From Peromyscus leucopus (Eukaryota > Chordata > Mammalia > Rodentia > Cricetidae): a DNA stretch of 64,000 nucleotides. The notes under the pieces are model-generated. The model had not been told where the DNA came from and made no database searches. It saw nothing but the letters and a program-made list of their open reading frames with translations. The position numbers were made by a program, and so were the translations under genes. Location of the stretch: contig NC_051072.1 of the NCBI RefSeq assembly GCF_004664715.2, positions 32,013,994 to 32,077,993 of the forward strand, in the 5' to 3' direction. Shown here one piece after another: positions 42,321 to 55,424 of this stretch. Numbering within the stretch: the stretch's first letter is position 1; each line of letters begins with the position of its first letter.

Positions 42321-44360
42321 AAGATTTTTAGCATATGTACTGCAGAAGCAAGCACACAAGATTTTAAAGCATCACTTTTTGTAAACCGCCTTATTAATTG
42401 AATGAGAGATTAATATGGCCCTCTAAACACAAAAGTGTAATGAGTACCTGTTTATAGTCGCCTCATGAAATGATTTTTTGCTTGTGGTACATTTATAATT
42501 GAGAAACTTTTTAAACAGCAGGTTTCTATTTAGTCGAGTTGGTTTCATTACCTCTAGAAATAGTTGAAAACATTGCCATATGCAGGTTGGTGTTCAGTGT
42601 AAGGATGGGAGAGCTTTAATATATTTGTGAAACTATAACAGGTTTGGGAATAATTCAAGAATATAGCACAGGCCTAATGATGCTGAATGGAAAAGTCAAA
42701 TAACAGTGCTGTTGGGGAAAGAACAGATTACAGCAGAACAGTGAGGAAAATAACACAAAAGACCCACAAGGTTACCTGATACACAGTCTCCTGTCCTATA
42801 CTCAAGTCTTAAACATCAGGAAAAGGAAAAGTATACCTCGGGGGAAGATAGACAGAAAGAAGTGAAAGTCTTGGGTGACCCTACAGAAGTCTTTGAAAAA
42901 AGTTTACATTACATGAAGAGAAATCTACAGTCCAATTGATGTTTTGAGTTTTTAAAGTGGTACAATGAATACAGTATTATCTACTTACTGGATCAAACAC
43001 TTTCACAGTTCTCATACATAATCTAGTACTCACTCCAGCCTTTGGACTGTTCAGATCCATGAGACTTCTGACAAATTCCTAGGCAGGTGAAATCAAGATA
43101 CCTTTGCCTTTTTGCAGATAACAGACACATGTTAGATGTGTCTCAATTTTGTTGAGTCTTTAGATTTTCGATAACATGTTTTTTATTTGATGACCCTGGA
43201 GAACTTCTGGGTCTTTCAGTCCCTCCAACATTTGCTTGTCTTACTCTTCATAGGAGCTGTTCCAGAATGTGGCTCTCAATTCTATAGTCAGTTCATTTAC
43301 TTTTACTCTTGAAATGATCACTGGCTAGTCTGATAAAAAGCCTTCTTGTTTTTAAAAGCTTACATGGGATGTTTTATGTAAGATTCACTGAAAATTGGCT
43401 TAATATTATTTGACTTCTGCTTCTGTTCCCAAATGTTAGTCCTTTGATACAGACAGAAATTACTTATAATTTACCAAAGAGGACACAGCATTTTTGAAGA
43501 TATGAAAGATGCCAATAGCTTATAGTTTGTATGCTTTTGGCGCCATAAATATTTGTTTATCAGGCAGAATTAACTTTAGGTGGCAGTTTATAACTTAAGA
43601 CACAGATTCACACAGGTGTTCGGATTTTTTCTTCAACGAAATTATGAAATACGTGGATGGGTGTCCTTGTTCCAAGTATCATGTCCTATATGCTGAGTCT
43701 CCCCATTAAACTTCTCCCAATAAGCAACATTTGTTATTGATAAGATATGAGGTTGACAAAGCAGATTATAGCAAAGTAACAATTATAGGGGACTCATGGG
43801 AAGAATCAGTGAACAGAGTTTTGATTGCTGTAAAAGCACTATTAGGGAAATGTGGAACATGAATGCATAAACTAGATTGGATTTTAGTCTAGGGAGCTTG
43901 AAAGGCATTATACCTCAGTGTAATTGGCAATGTGAAAAATTGTCAGCCCTTGGATGCGTGACATCATGACAGCAGAGATTTGAAAGCACGCTAGCAGGAG
44001 TTATTCATAAAGGGTTTCTGAAAAAGAAGTTAAGGACAAAAGGAAATGTTGGAAATCAGCTGTAGTAAATCTGATTGTAATGGAGGCCAAGAAAAGAAAA
44101 GGTAGAAGTGTTCAGAAAGGACTGAGAATATATGTGGCCTGGGGATGGCATCTATGGGGTCAAATTCTGTGAAGGCATATGCAGCCATGTGAAGAGGAAG
44201 AAGGGATATTCTGAGCCACATGGGAACATTTAAGAATGAATCTCTCTTTCATCTATAAAACAACTTTATAAATACTGAGATGGGTAAGACCAGGGTGGCG
44301 ACAGTTTAGCAAGTATTATGATGCCCTAATATGATTTAGAACTTCCAAGATATATCAGAT

Positions 44361-44393
44361 TGTATGTGTGGTGTGTGGCATGTGGTGTGGTGT

Positions 44394-44435
<42 letters not shown>
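44361..44435. repeat. (TG)n-rich microsatellite
   Basis: tgtatgtgtggtgtgtggca leads into about 20 TG units. Confidence 0.95.
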
Positions 44436-44438
<3 letters not shown>

Positions 44439-45619
44439 TTTTCTTAGAGCCAAGAGTAAGGAGCAAGGAGAGAAAGATGCATGATGAAGAAACAGGACAA
44501 AGATGGGGTCAAAAGCATAGGAGCTTACTAAAACTATGAGGACAGGAGAAATGGGCACAGAGAGGAGCTGAAAGTGAAGACCAAGCTGAAGCAGTATACA
44601 TAGAATTTTGTCATAGAGGAATTAAGTAAATGGGCAAAGAGCATGGCATACCTAGATTCATTTCCCAAAATTAATTCTCGCCATTCGTAGTTTCTCTTCT
44701 GGACCCCTGGGGAGAATCTTATTAAGGCTGGTCCATTAATAATATTCGATACCCCTGTAATCTGCTAAATCCTAAATATGCTGTTTTCCCTGTCTCCGTT
44801 GAGCTTCAAAATCCTATGATTCAAATACCACCAAGCAAACATCTCTTTTTGACTGTTCAAGGACACCTGAAACTAACTACTGTCCCTGCTCCTCACCATT
44901 CTTTTCCTCCTTTTGTCCATTTACCAGTGAACCAAGAAATGGTCTGAACTACCCACCTCTTGACTCAAGTCTGAAGACAAATCAACTCATTTTATTCAAT
45001 TTCAGCAGCCAATTAATTCTCATGCCCTGCTAATTTCCCTTCTGTGTGTTGACTGTGTACTCCGTTATCTTAAGTGGTATTTGTAACTTAGTTTGTTAAG
45101 TTTTATGTGAATTATCCAGATGCCCTCCAAATAGCTCTGCATGATGGAATCCACTGCCATCTGCCAGGAATAAACTCAACACATGAGTAATATTCATATT
45201 CGCAGATGGTCCCTGAAGTCTCATATTACTCAGATGGAGCAACTGAACCGTTGACATAGCACACATTAGACCTTCCTGCTACGGTATGAATTCCAGCTAA
45301 ATAGATACCTAGAGCTTCCTAATTGTCTGCTTTTTCCTAACGCCTAAGCTAGGGTGATCTTCTAAAATCTAAGTCTGATTCTGTGAGTCCTCTGCCCAAA
45401 AACCTTCAATCTCTCTCATTCTCTCATTTAAAAACTCACTAACTTCCTACACATGGCCATTGAGGATCTCACCCCTGCTTCTCTCCAGCCTCTCTTACAC
45501 CGTTCTGCAATGGGGCTGCATGGTTCCCTTATAGTTTGAAGAGCCTGTTGTTGTTCTTCACATCCTCACATATGCTCTTTCCTCCAGCCCTAATTCTTTT
45601 TCTTTCACTTTTGAAATAT

Positions 45620-45870
45620 TTATTAAATAAAATCTTTTTAATTAAAATATTTTTATTCACTTTATATACCAATCACAGATCCCACTCTTCCCCTCTCCTG
45701 CTCCTCCACCCTCTCCAACCCCCCCCCATTCCCTCCTACAAGAAGGTAAGGCCTCCCATGGGGAGTCAGCAGAGCCTGCCTGGTACATTCAGTAGAGTCA
45801 GGAACAAGGCCCTCCCACCACACCAAGGCTGTGTAAGGTGTCCCACCATAGGAAGTGGGCTCCAATTCTT
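45620..45870 (-). mobile_element. L1 3'UTR fragment, antisense
   Basis: 'cctcccatggggagtcagca', 'tggtacattcagtagagtca', 'ccaaggctgtgtaaggtgtc' and 'ccaccataggaagtgggct' are reversed rodent L1 blocks. Confidence 0.75.
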
Positions 45871-46029
45871 ATCTCCAACTTCTGTTGACGATGAATGTGT
45901 TTTCATTTCTTCTAAAATTTTCTTTCATATTCTCACTATATAACCCCTGTATATCTCCCAGGATCCTCACACCTTATCTTTCTCAGTTCACCTGCTTCTT
46001 TCCCCATGACCACCAGGCTCAGATTATTT

Positions 46030-46093
46030 TTATTTCATTATTTTTAATTAATATACAAAAAATCATTTTTGTTACGATATTTTCATATATATG

Positions 46094-46138
<45 letters not shown>

Positions 46139-46250
46139 CATTGTACTTTCTTCATATTCCATCCCTTGTTACATGCTCTTGTGTACTCCCTTCTCATGGT
46201 GGTCCCCTTTCTTCCCTCATATCCTCCCAATAGTTCCCCTCCTCTTGGCC
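46030..46250 (-). mobile_element. Possible L1-derived fragment with (TA)n
   Basis: A (TA)n run (46085-46137) is followed by 'ttcttcatattccatccctt' and CT-rich phrases seen in rodent L1 antisense copies. Family assignment is uncertain. Confidence 0.4.
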
Positions 46251-46254
46251 ACAA

Positions 46255-46382
46255 GAGGGGATGGGATACTGTGGAACTGGAGTTACAGTTGTGTGCTGTC
46301 TTGAGGGTCCTGGGAGTTGAACCTGGGGAACCTCTGGAAGAACAGCCAGTGCTCTTAGTCATTGAGCCATCTCTCTAGCCCC
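46255..46382 (-). mobile_element. B2/B3 SINE, antisense
   Basis: 'aactggagttacagttgtgt', 'ctgggagttgaacctgggga', 'ctctggaagaacagccagtg' and 'attgagccatctctctagcc': a well-kept B3-type element in reverse. Confidence 0.9.
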
Positions 46383-46589
46383 AGAAGCAGATTCATTATC
46401 TTACTTTGCCACTTGGTCACACATGTACCAAATAAAATTACAAATGTCCATCTGATAGAGGTAGTTTTCATAATAAGTGGCAGGATTGAAAGTATTTAGA
46501 ATAGATATTCTAATTGATATAAATTATTATATTTATAAATATTATATATTTATAAATAATTTGCCATTCGGGGAAATACAACAACGTTA

Positions 46590-46619
46590 TCTATCATCAT
46601 CATCATCCTTATCATCACA
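46590..46619. repeat. (CAT)n microsatellite
   Basis: tatcatcatcatcatcctta: short and interrupted. Confidence 0.85.
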
Positions 46620-46729
46620 ATTATGTCTTCCTCCGGCTCTATTACTGCACAGAAAATACAGGAATCTACAGGCTGGAAGCATTACTGAGTCTGTCATTCT
46701 TGAAGAAAAGTTTTCATATTAACTATACG

Positions 46730-47340
46730 TTAAAAAAAACCAAACTTAAAGGTCATTTTGAGGACCGAGAACAAAACATAAAATCAGATACTTACACATT
46801 TATAATTTAATGATAGTAATTTGCATAATGGAAGGATCATTGCTTTGCTAAATAATTGCCTTAAATAATGTACATCCCTGACATATTTAAGAGTTCATTT
46901 ACAGGTCATTAACTGCTTGACATACAAGAAAGTGGAATACTTTATACTACTAATCTATCAATAAAAATAAATGAGTAATGGAATTAACACATCTGTAATT
47001 ACAAGTCAGTGGGTAATTAAGGGTGCTTCCACAGGGATTGCTTTCTTCTGACAAGCTATAAGTTACAACAAATCTCAATTTTATTACACATACTACTTTG
47101 GCATCCAACTTAATTTTGCAGCTATATAATTGGCAACATTTCCATTCTTCATGTGTTTCCTGGTTGACTTCTCAATGTCTATTTAATAGTTGTAAGTCAC
47201 AGCAAAGCTAATTTTCAACTTCAGTTGTACAGCAGCCTTAGCGTGATTTAAGTTTCTGTAGGTTATTCTTTGAAAAGTTCGTTAAGTTGTTGCCTGGTGC
47301 AAATATACCCATAGTTCAAGACTGAATTCATGCTGCTTCA
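46730..47340. promoter_or_regulatory. Candidate distal enhancer / conserved noncoding element
   Basis: About 600 bp free of repeats, between SINE and L1 debris. It is rich in homeodomain cores (gtaattac near 46996-47003, gtaatta near 47012-47018, several TTAAT/ATTAA), with an octamer ATTTGCAT at 46819-46826. It lies in the gap that leads to the homeobox gene ISL1 in other mammals. This rests on base composition and motifs only. Confidence 0.35.
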
Positions 47341-47389
47341 AGTACTTGAGTGCTTCTTGGCTCATACAGCCATAAAAACACCTCTCTCT

Positions 47390-47575
47390 GCCTAGTGGTC
47401 GTGGCACACACCTTTAATCCCAGCACTGAGGAGGCAGAGCCAGGCAGATCTCAGTGAGTTCAAGGCCAGCGTGGTCTACAGAGCAAGATCCAGAACAGCC
47501 AGGACTACACAGAGAAACCCTGTCTCAAAAAAACCAAAAAAATAGAAACAAACAAAAAGCAACAACAAAAACACC
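47390..47575 (+). mobile_element. B1 SINE, sense, full length
   Basis: 'cacacacctttaatcccagc', 'ggcagagccaggcagatctc', 'gttcaaggccagcgtggtct' and 'gagaaaccctgtctcaaaaa': a complete B1 with an A-rich tail. Confidence 0.95.
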
Positions 47576-48894
47576 TTTCTCCATATTCTACATCTACAAC
47601 ACTTTGTAATTCTAATTGCGTCTCAGTTTGGAATGATCACCATTTCTAGGACTCCTTTATAAAACAAACGAATACATGAATAAATATTAAATAGTATTCC
47701 TAAATACTGTCATTTGTCAATTGCAATAATGTCTCTATGTTAATATTATGCTTCATTGTGTACATTTACTCTGTTAAATGCTAAGTGTTTAATTTTTAAA
47801 GAACACTTAATGGCTTTGTATTTCTATTAATATTACTTAAGAATGTACAAGAGAATGAGCCCAGTCACACACACTTTTCTTTTTCTCAGTAGTATTTTAT
47901 CCTCTTTTCCCTACAAGAATGACTTTGGGGAGGAGGGGATGGTCCCTGTTGAGGATCATACCATAACAACTTAATGAATAAGAGATGATCCACCATTTCT
48001 GTTTCAAGGGAGTTTGCTTAGTTTGTTGGGTGTGAAAGATACTGCTTACTCATTGGACATGACACATGATATGAAGATGTGCATTGACATCAGAATGCAT
48101 CTGAACACTGCAGAACTCACCTTTCAATACATAATGTTTAAAAACCCACGTATAAGGAAATATGAAAATCCATTAGCATATTGATGTTCGGTATCAGTTC
48201 TGATATTGTCTGCTTATTGTGATCAAGTGTACTGTGTCCGCTTGCATGGTTCTGGTCATGAAACTTTAGAGAAGCCTACCAGCACGTTTTTCCATCGTAA
48301 TAGTGCTTTGGTCTCCTCCTGACTCCTTATCTCTGTTCAGGTCAACTCTCTTCCCAAAGTTACCATGGGGAAAGTGTGTCTCTTGCCTTCATCAGCTCAT
48401 CAGCATTGACTCTCACTGCTAAAAATTTGTTATTTGTCTAAAACACTCTTCTTCATCTATGGAATGTACTGGGCCATGACAAGTATTCTCTAGGAGATTA
48501 CCTTTCACCTTCAAGATAAGGCTTTTGCTTTAAAAGACTGTAGAGACTAGAGGTCAGAGGAGGATTCTGGCTAGAAGCAGTTGCATTCCAGTATTGTGCC
48601 TGTTAACACAGGTGAGACACAGGATAGGAAACCTCCGTGTGTTTGTGTTTGAGCTCCTGCTCAAAAGATGCTGTAGGTTCATTCCCAAATGGATCCTACC
48701 TTGTCAGATAGCGTCTCAGCCTTGTGTGATGAATGTTTCCAGTTCTCCCTCTGTGTTTGTGTATGATAAAAATTGCCAGATTTACTCTTCATTCTTAGCC
48801 AAGCTAGGATTCTCATTCCTGAGCTTAGCAAACCCTGTAATCTTAATTTCATCTTTCCTTTGTCTTTCCCTTCCCCCTAACTTTTTTCTTTCTT
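47576..48894. other. Intergenic, no repeat recognised
   Basis: Mixed AT-rich unique sequence with no gene. A 107-codon frame at 48594-48917 has no recognisable family features. Confidence 0.6.
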
Positions 48895-49026
48895 TTTTTT
48901 TTTTATTAGTTCTTTGAGAGTTTGGTAGTATGTGATTAGATCATATTTACCTTTCCCCAATTCTTCCAGCCCTTTCCCCTTTCCCATGCCCAACTTTGTG
49001 TTCTGTTCTAAACACACACACATACA

Positions 49027-49092
<66 letters not shown>

Positions 49093-49240
49093 CACCACCT
49101 CCAAGACCAATTTGTGCTGCCCAAATATTCTTGGATGTGTGGTTTTACACTGGAGTGTGGGCAGCTTATTTCTTAGAGAAAGCTGTGTCTCCTCCCCCTA
49201 GCAACTACTCAGTCCCTTCTTCAGATCTATCGGCTTTAAC
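48895..49240 (-). mobile_element. L1 3'UTR fragment, antisense, interrupted by a microsatellite
   Basis: 'tagttctttgagagtttggt', 'ccagccctttcccctttccc', then (CA)n/(CGCA)n, then 'ccaatttgtgctgcccaaat' and 'ggatgtgtggttttacactg' in the order of a reversed rodent L1 3'UTR. Confidence 0.75.
49012..49094. repeat. (CA)n(CGCA)n microsatellite
   Basis: About 20 CA units followed by about 10 CGCA units. Repeat-derived frames on both strands (His-Thr and Ala-Cys-Val) are not genes. Confidence 0.97.
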
Positions 49241-49349
49241 TTTTTTTTTTGACATCTTGAAGCCTTATCTTCTTCTGATGATTGTTTTATATACATTTTT
49301 TCTATACTTACTCTATAGGTATTGACTTGAAAATTTCTCTCTCTCTTTC

Positions 49350-49535
49350 TTGAGATTTTTTTAAATGTGTATGAGTGTTTTGCCTACATGTATGCAGTCC
49401 ACATGTGTGCCTAGTGCCCACAGAGTTCAGAAGAGGTTGTTGGATACCCTGGCACTATAGTTATGGATGGTTGGAGGCCACCATATGGGTTTTGAAAAAC
49501 AGACTCTCAGAGAGCCATCCCTCAGCCCTGACATT
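49350..49535 (-). mobile_element. B2/B3 SINE, antisense
   Basis: 'gtgttttgcctacatgtatg', 'cagagttcagaagaggttgt', 'ttatggatggttggaggcca' and 'gagccatccctcagccctga': a reversed B3-type SINE, moderately diverged. Confidence 0.8.
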
Positions 49536-50359
49536 GACTTGAACATTTCTTAAGGATCCTATCACACTCTTCCCGAGTAACAATAGACTTGTTTGTTTCT
49601 TCACTAGGTTGAACGATTTTCTCAATAAGAAATTACAGATGTTTTTATTTCTTGGTAACTTCCACCACTGCAAGTTAGCAGCAAATCTTTTCAAATAGAG
49701 TAAAACAAATATCATTTGAAAGCTATGTGGGTAATATGATGATAATGATGATGATGTATGAGTTGGTCCCTTTCTTTGTTGTTTTTTTTTTTTCTGTGCA
49801 GTACTAAGAATGAGGCCGACCTCGTGGATGACAGACGAGCATTCCACTGCTCAGCCACATCCCAGGTGATTCAGGCATCCATCTTAAGGGATGTCTTCCC
49901 CTCTACTCTAATAGTAGCAAATTTTAAAATGGAAGTAACATATCTCTACCCTGTTTTGTGGGTTCAGTAATGAATCAGAAACAGAAAAAAATTCTCTTTC
50001 CCCACTGTACCAGCACCTCTGATTTGAACCCCAACTTGATCCTTATGGTTCTTTCCTATTTAGCCTAGGATGTACAGCTAACTGATTGCCTTTCACATAT
50101 TGTGTCCTACCTCAAAACCTGAACAGCACTGGGAAGATCAGCATGTTTGTTAGCTCCACGGTCAAATGCACCAGGCTGGCACTAAACTTGACTGCTTTAC
50201 CTCACAGCTGTACAGCCTTGAGTCTGCTGTCATGAGCCTTTGTCATGCTCACGAAGCACAAACTTCCTGCTGCTTTCATGGAATTCTCCAGAGCTTCATC
50301 AAGACAAATTCATCTTGATATTAGATGTTGCTACATCATGCCTTTGGATATCCAAAGGC

Positions 50360-50754
50360 TACTTCCTGCCCCCTCTCTGAAGAGGTAGAAAGAGAGAGAT
50401 GAGAATAGTTCTTAAGAGACTGTAGGAGTCAGAGGAACAGGGAACTTGCTATGAGACTTTGTCTCCTACAAACAATAGAAGCTACATCTCTAAGCGCTTG
50501 TCAACATGACTACCTAAACATGAGCTGAACAATGATCATACCTATAGACATGCTAATGGGAATGGGGGAAAGCTCATAAGTCCTCAGTCCTACACAAAAA
50601 CTACAGACAGTAAAGGAATGATGAGAGCTGGAAAAATTGCCTTCCCCTGGAATGAGCACAGAAACCAGTTATCCAATACCAAATAATCAGCCCTGAAAAC
50701 ATGCATACAAGTAGCATTATATGGAATGAGCAAGTTGTGTTTGTGTATATAGGA

Positions 50755-50807
<53 letters not shown>

Positions 50808-50937
50808 AAACAACAACAATGAATGAAAAAAAGACCATGAATTTGAAATAGGGAATATATGAGGGCTATTGTGGGAGGAAAGGGAAGGGAAAATGATGTA
50901 ATTATATTACAATTTCAAAAAAAGAAAAAAAAATTTA
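50360..50937 (+). mobile_element. L1 3'UTR with poly(A), sense
   Basis: 'atgctaatgggaatggggga', 'ccagttatccaataccaaat', a (CA)n at 50756-50805, 'gggaaaatgatgtaattata' and an A-rich tail (50919-50936): a 5'-truncated rodent L1 in the sense direction. Confidence 0.75.
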
Positions 50938-52429
50938 AGAGAGAGATTTGCATCATAAACAACTGGGTAATTCCTTACAGAGCGAAAACACCCATGGTTT
51001 CCTTTACTGACATGAGGTGTGGAGTGGGCAGCAGGAGGGAAGGATGGATACTGCATTCCATTCCAGACACAGCAGGCAGAGGAAAGGACCCAGGTCAAGA
51101 TGCTCCTCAGGGAATGAGGGGAACAAGGAAATTGTGGAATAATGGAGGATCCCTATACAACTAGCAAGAGCACCCAGAAGCCTTGGCTTCTCAGCCTCCC
51201 AACAGAGAAGCCCCTAGTGACCCAAATTTACTCCCCTTCTCACTCTACCATTTTTACTTTGATTTTGAAACTCAATAACTTAATTGATTTTCTCCATAAT
51301 TCTGTGTTCCAATTACCTGGCTATTGGCATCAGAATAAGTGCACGTTAGGCCTCTGTTTCTCATTTTGCTTATAATCTATATAATGATATTTTGCCGAGG
51401 CATGATTCTTAGCATACTTTTATCCATAGCCCATCTCCACAATTACCTTCCAAGAGCATGTGTTAACCGATCGTTACAAACATCATTCTGTAGACGACAA
51501 GGTGAGGGGTTGGTCTGTATTGGATGGTGACACTGTTGATAAGGTTCTGTCATCTAAGAGTTACAGACAATAGAGAAGCAAAGTGAACAGAGTCTAGGAA
51601 TGCAGGTAGCCAGCACCCTGTTCTTCACGACTGCTGGCAGCCCTGACAGCAGCAGAGAGATCAAAGTGAAATGTTTAAAGGCAGTGACAGCAAGTGATGT
51701 CTAAAAATACCTGGCCAAGACTCAACATTAAATGTTAAAGTCAGACTACATGATAGGGACTTCACTTCACAACTGAGCACATGTCCAGTATGACCAGTTT
51801 GTCAAAGCAAACCTACAATTTGTTTATTGGCCTTTTGTTGTTCCATAAGACACACTTTGGAGAACTGGGTACATACTATGCACTAGGCTCTCTAATTATA
51901 ATGCTGTGCCTCCTACCCCTGTAGGATTTCTAGACCTTTGTAACATGACACCTGCCATCAGTCCAAGCTCATCTCCTCCTGACACCTTGAATTCAGCTAC
52001 TTTTCTTTCTTTACTCATATCCAATCAACATACCAACAGCCCTTTTGTTCTTACGAGGCACTCAAATTTTCACTGCTCAGAAGGTCTTCCTAGCTCTTTG
52101 TTCTCCAGGTTCCAGTCGCCTGTTCTGTCTCTCGGTCTCCAGTCAGTTCTCCCCTGCATTTGCTGGCATTGGTGCTTTGAAGGATTTTCCCTCCTTAGTA
52201 CTAAGTTAAAAATGCTAGGATGGGCAGATCTGTTCTGTGAGTGAGTCAGGTGACTCCAGGTTCAAGTATGCTGCCAATCAAGATTAAACATCATATATGG
52301 CATCACACAGGAGTTATAAGGTAATATTGATTTAAGGAAAAAAAAAAAACACAACTTTTAAGATAAAAGCTATAATCAAAAAAATTAGCATGAGCCAGGG
52401 AGTCTCGATCATGAGTAACCAAATTCAGT

Positions 52430-52700
52430 TTTAGCTCATGGTTTTGTAACAAAGATACAATTGAATGTAACAAAACACTAATTAGTATGCACTGTATGAG
52501 TTATTCCTATAAAACTTAATGTAGATGAAACTAATTGATATTTTTACATTTGAGTATAACAGTTATTGAAGAAAGGGCAATTACTAAGAAAAGTCATGGG
52601 AGTGACTCAGAATGAGAAATTTCTTTCTCTAATGTTATTATTTTTAAAAAGTTTAGTGATATTAATTGTATACTTTACAAAACTCTTTGAGTTTTAAACC
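52430..52700. promoter_or_regulatory. Candidate distal regulatory element
   Basis: Repeat-free AT-rich block with TAATTAG, several AATT-type homeodomain cores and an AP-1 site TGACTCA at 52603-52609. Motif-based only. Confidence 0.2.
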
Positions 52701-53454
52701 TTCAATTTGCTTAATCATGCATGCACATATATTTGCTGCACACTACAAATTGTAGATAAAAACACTGCTGTTTAAATACATCAATATCATTTAGCAAATA
52801 TAAAATGTGTACACTTTATAAACATGTTTCTTGGTACCTTGCCAGTAAAAGATTAAAAGATGGCAAAAAAAAAAAATCACTTCTAGGATGGAAAGAGATA
52901 TTTACACTTTCCACCTCTGTAAAGATTAGCATATAGCAAGCACTCAACAGATACTTATTGATTAGGCAAATTGAATTAATTAGGCCATCAGTGCCAAGTG
53001 CATGAGAAAGTTCTGGCTTAAAGAAGATGAGTTATAGGGTCAAAAAATATATTGAAGTCATTTTGCTATTTCTCATTTCTCTGTACAGCATCCAAAGTGG
53101 CTTCTGCTTTAAAAAATGATCTCACTAATCTACTTATTTATGTTGATGCCTCTTTGGGTCTTATGAGGCCGAAACCTCAGAGTCACTTGTATGTATCATG
53201 CGTGTTGGGGTCACACTTGTTATACACTTGTTGCCTCCTAAGTGAGCTTGTCACACACCATGGAAAGGAAATGAATTAATGAAAACAAGATCACAGACTC
53301 TGTAAACAACATCTACTGAAACCTGTTGGGAATTAATCATATGTTATGCTGAAAAATTCTAGTGAGTCCCATAGGAATGCATCCTTATTCCAACAAGGAT
53401 GTTTTGGACCTGGGCACATGGAGGAAGGAAACATTATTTCATTATTTCATATAT

Positions 53455-53600
53455 CTTACTCATGTCAAAATTCAAATAACCTTTGTGGTTGAGTCCATTA
53501 CTGTCCATGGTCTACACATTAGCAGACTAAGGCTGGAAGGCACAGATATCTGCCTAAGGTCACATATTCAATGAGTCGTAGGTTCAGTGCTGTCCAATTC
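53455..53600 (+). mobile_element. MIR-like remnant
   Basis: 'gcagactaaggctggaaggc', 'tgcctaaggtcacatattca' and 'cgtaggttcagtgctgtcca' follow MIR order. Confidence 0.55.
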
Positions 53601-54214
53601 AAGCTCATACACTTAACTGCTCCATGATTTCCTCCTCATCTTCAGCTTAGCACAGTCCAAGTGCCTAAGGTAAGTAGTTCTTCAAATTACTTTTGGCATT
53701 TAGAATGTCTCAGAGAAAGACTTGGTTAGGGGAAAAAGTGACAGGAATGAGGGAAACAGTTGCTGGTATACGTGCTGCTCACACTTCCAGAGCATCGCCT
53801 ACAAGTTCAGCAGAGTCTTAGAAGTGTCTTCCAGAAGAGCTTCAGATCAGTTCTCTGGACCAACTACAAGAAGGATTCTGAGATCTGTCACTTTTGAAAT
53901 ATGGCAGAACAAAACCTGAAAGTTGTCATAATTCTTGTCCTGGATATATGGGAATTCTGATGATTCTCAGGGCTGTGAAGCTTGGAAAGGTACGAGACTG
54001 ATAAACTCTAAAGCAAAATCCCACTGAAAATATTGTGCATACAGAGTTTGGGTACCCATGAGTGAACAGAAGCTGGACTCTATTTGATAACCTGCTGTAA
54101 ACCTACTCTCCACAGCATTCTCCCAGGAAGCACTATGTTGGGTGCAGAGTGAGCAGATAGATAATAAAGGTGACTTCCCATGTGTGATGTAGCAAGCCTT
54201 CTTGTCCAATTATC

Positions 54215-54582
54215 TTTGGATCACCAGCCCCCAAATAATGGCATGGAGACTTCTTATTAATTATGAAAGCTTGGCCTTTAGCTTAGGCTTGGCTTGTCCC
54301 CTACTAGCTCTTATAACTTAAATAATTGACCTGTTTCTGTTAGTCTACATTTTGCCACATGGCCCTTATTTTTTTTAAGCTATCCTTCACTCTGTATGTC
54401 TGACTTGTTCTGCATCTTGCTGGCATGTCTGAGTGCCTAGATTCATCTCCTCTTTTTCATTCTGCCCTGAAGTCCCACTTATCCTCTCCTGCCTAGCTAT
54501 CGGCTCTTTATTAAACCAACCAGAAGGTGTCTGGACAAAGACTCATCTTCACAGTGCCCAAAGAGATTATCCCACAGCAGTG
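54215..54582 (-). mobile_element. Solo-LTR-like ERV fragment, antisense
   Basis: 'aatggcatggagacttctta', 'cttaaataattgacctgttt', 'cctctcctgcctagctatcg' and 'tctttattaaaccaaccaga': same LTR family as 35385-35897. No internal retroviral region is present. Confidence 0.7.
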
Positions 54583-55296
54583 TGACTTACTTCTTTTATC
54601 AGATAAGTCACCATATAGGACTTAGGAATGCTCATAGTATTCATGAGGGCAGAGAATGCTTTTCTGAGTTGGTTCTCACTGCCCTAGTCTTGACAACTTT
54701 GCTTCTGCTCCCTTCTCACCCTTCTGATGTTCTGCTGTGTCACTGGGAAAATGGCACCTGCAGACTGAATTTCACAATATGTTGATATTGGCCAGCTTCC
54801 CAATGGATGTAAATGGTTGAAGGCACTAACTGCACATTGGAGACACGGAAAAGGAGAAGGTATTTCTATGCTATCTCTGTATTCTAGGTGATGGCAATTA
54901 TCTTGACAGTTGTCGGGGGCTTTTCTGCTACCCTGTGTAGGATGCAGCCTCTCCCAAGAACCCTTCCTGAAGGGGAAGAATTCAGCATTTGGTGAGCATA
55001 ATGCTAAGCTTGCCTCTGTGGTCTGTGTCTCTGTTAAGCTGTAGAATATGAGCTGGTTCTCCTCTGTGGCTCCAGCCAGCTTCTGCAAGCAGATGACCAT
55101 GGCTGCAGTTTCTAATGGGTGACCCTTGCCCTTGGCCTCTTGTAACATTTCCTCCTCCAGCCTCACTGCTCTTCGGATGAGAGCAGTCTTTTGAAGTCAC
55201 TAATTTCTAGGCTGACTCCTTATGTCCAGTACAGATTAGAAATCTTCTCCAGCTGCAACATGTCACCTTGAGTCAAATTTTCTTTGCTCGCTCCCT

Positions 55297-55405
55297 TCAT
55301 TCCTCCCTCCTTCCTCCCTCCCTTCCTCTCTTCCTCCCTCTATCCCTTCCTCTCCTTTCCTTCTTCTCTTCTTTCTTTCCATCCCTCTTTCTCTCCTCTT
55401 CCCTT
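55297..55405. repeat. Polypyrimidine (TTCC/CTCC)n tract
   Basis: About 110 bases of almost pure C/T on the + strand. Confidence 0.95.
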
Positions 55406-55424
55406 CATTTGTCTGCTTGTTTGA

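Larger units (their letters stand above)
41753..45615. other. Intergenic sequence just 3' of Parp8
   Basis: No gene was recognised. It contains one antisense B1 (42130-42320) and a (TG)n (44361-44435). The rest is AT-rich and mostly unique. On known mammalian maps this is the beginning of the gene desert between PARP8 and ISL1 (inference from synteny). Confidence 0.6.
50938..54212. other. Intergenic, mostly unique
   Basis: No gene was recognised. A MIR-like remnant lies at 53455-53600. The AT-rich repeat-free block 52430-52700 has homeodomain and AP-1 motifs. Short open frames of 60-112 codons show no family features. Confidence 0.6.
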
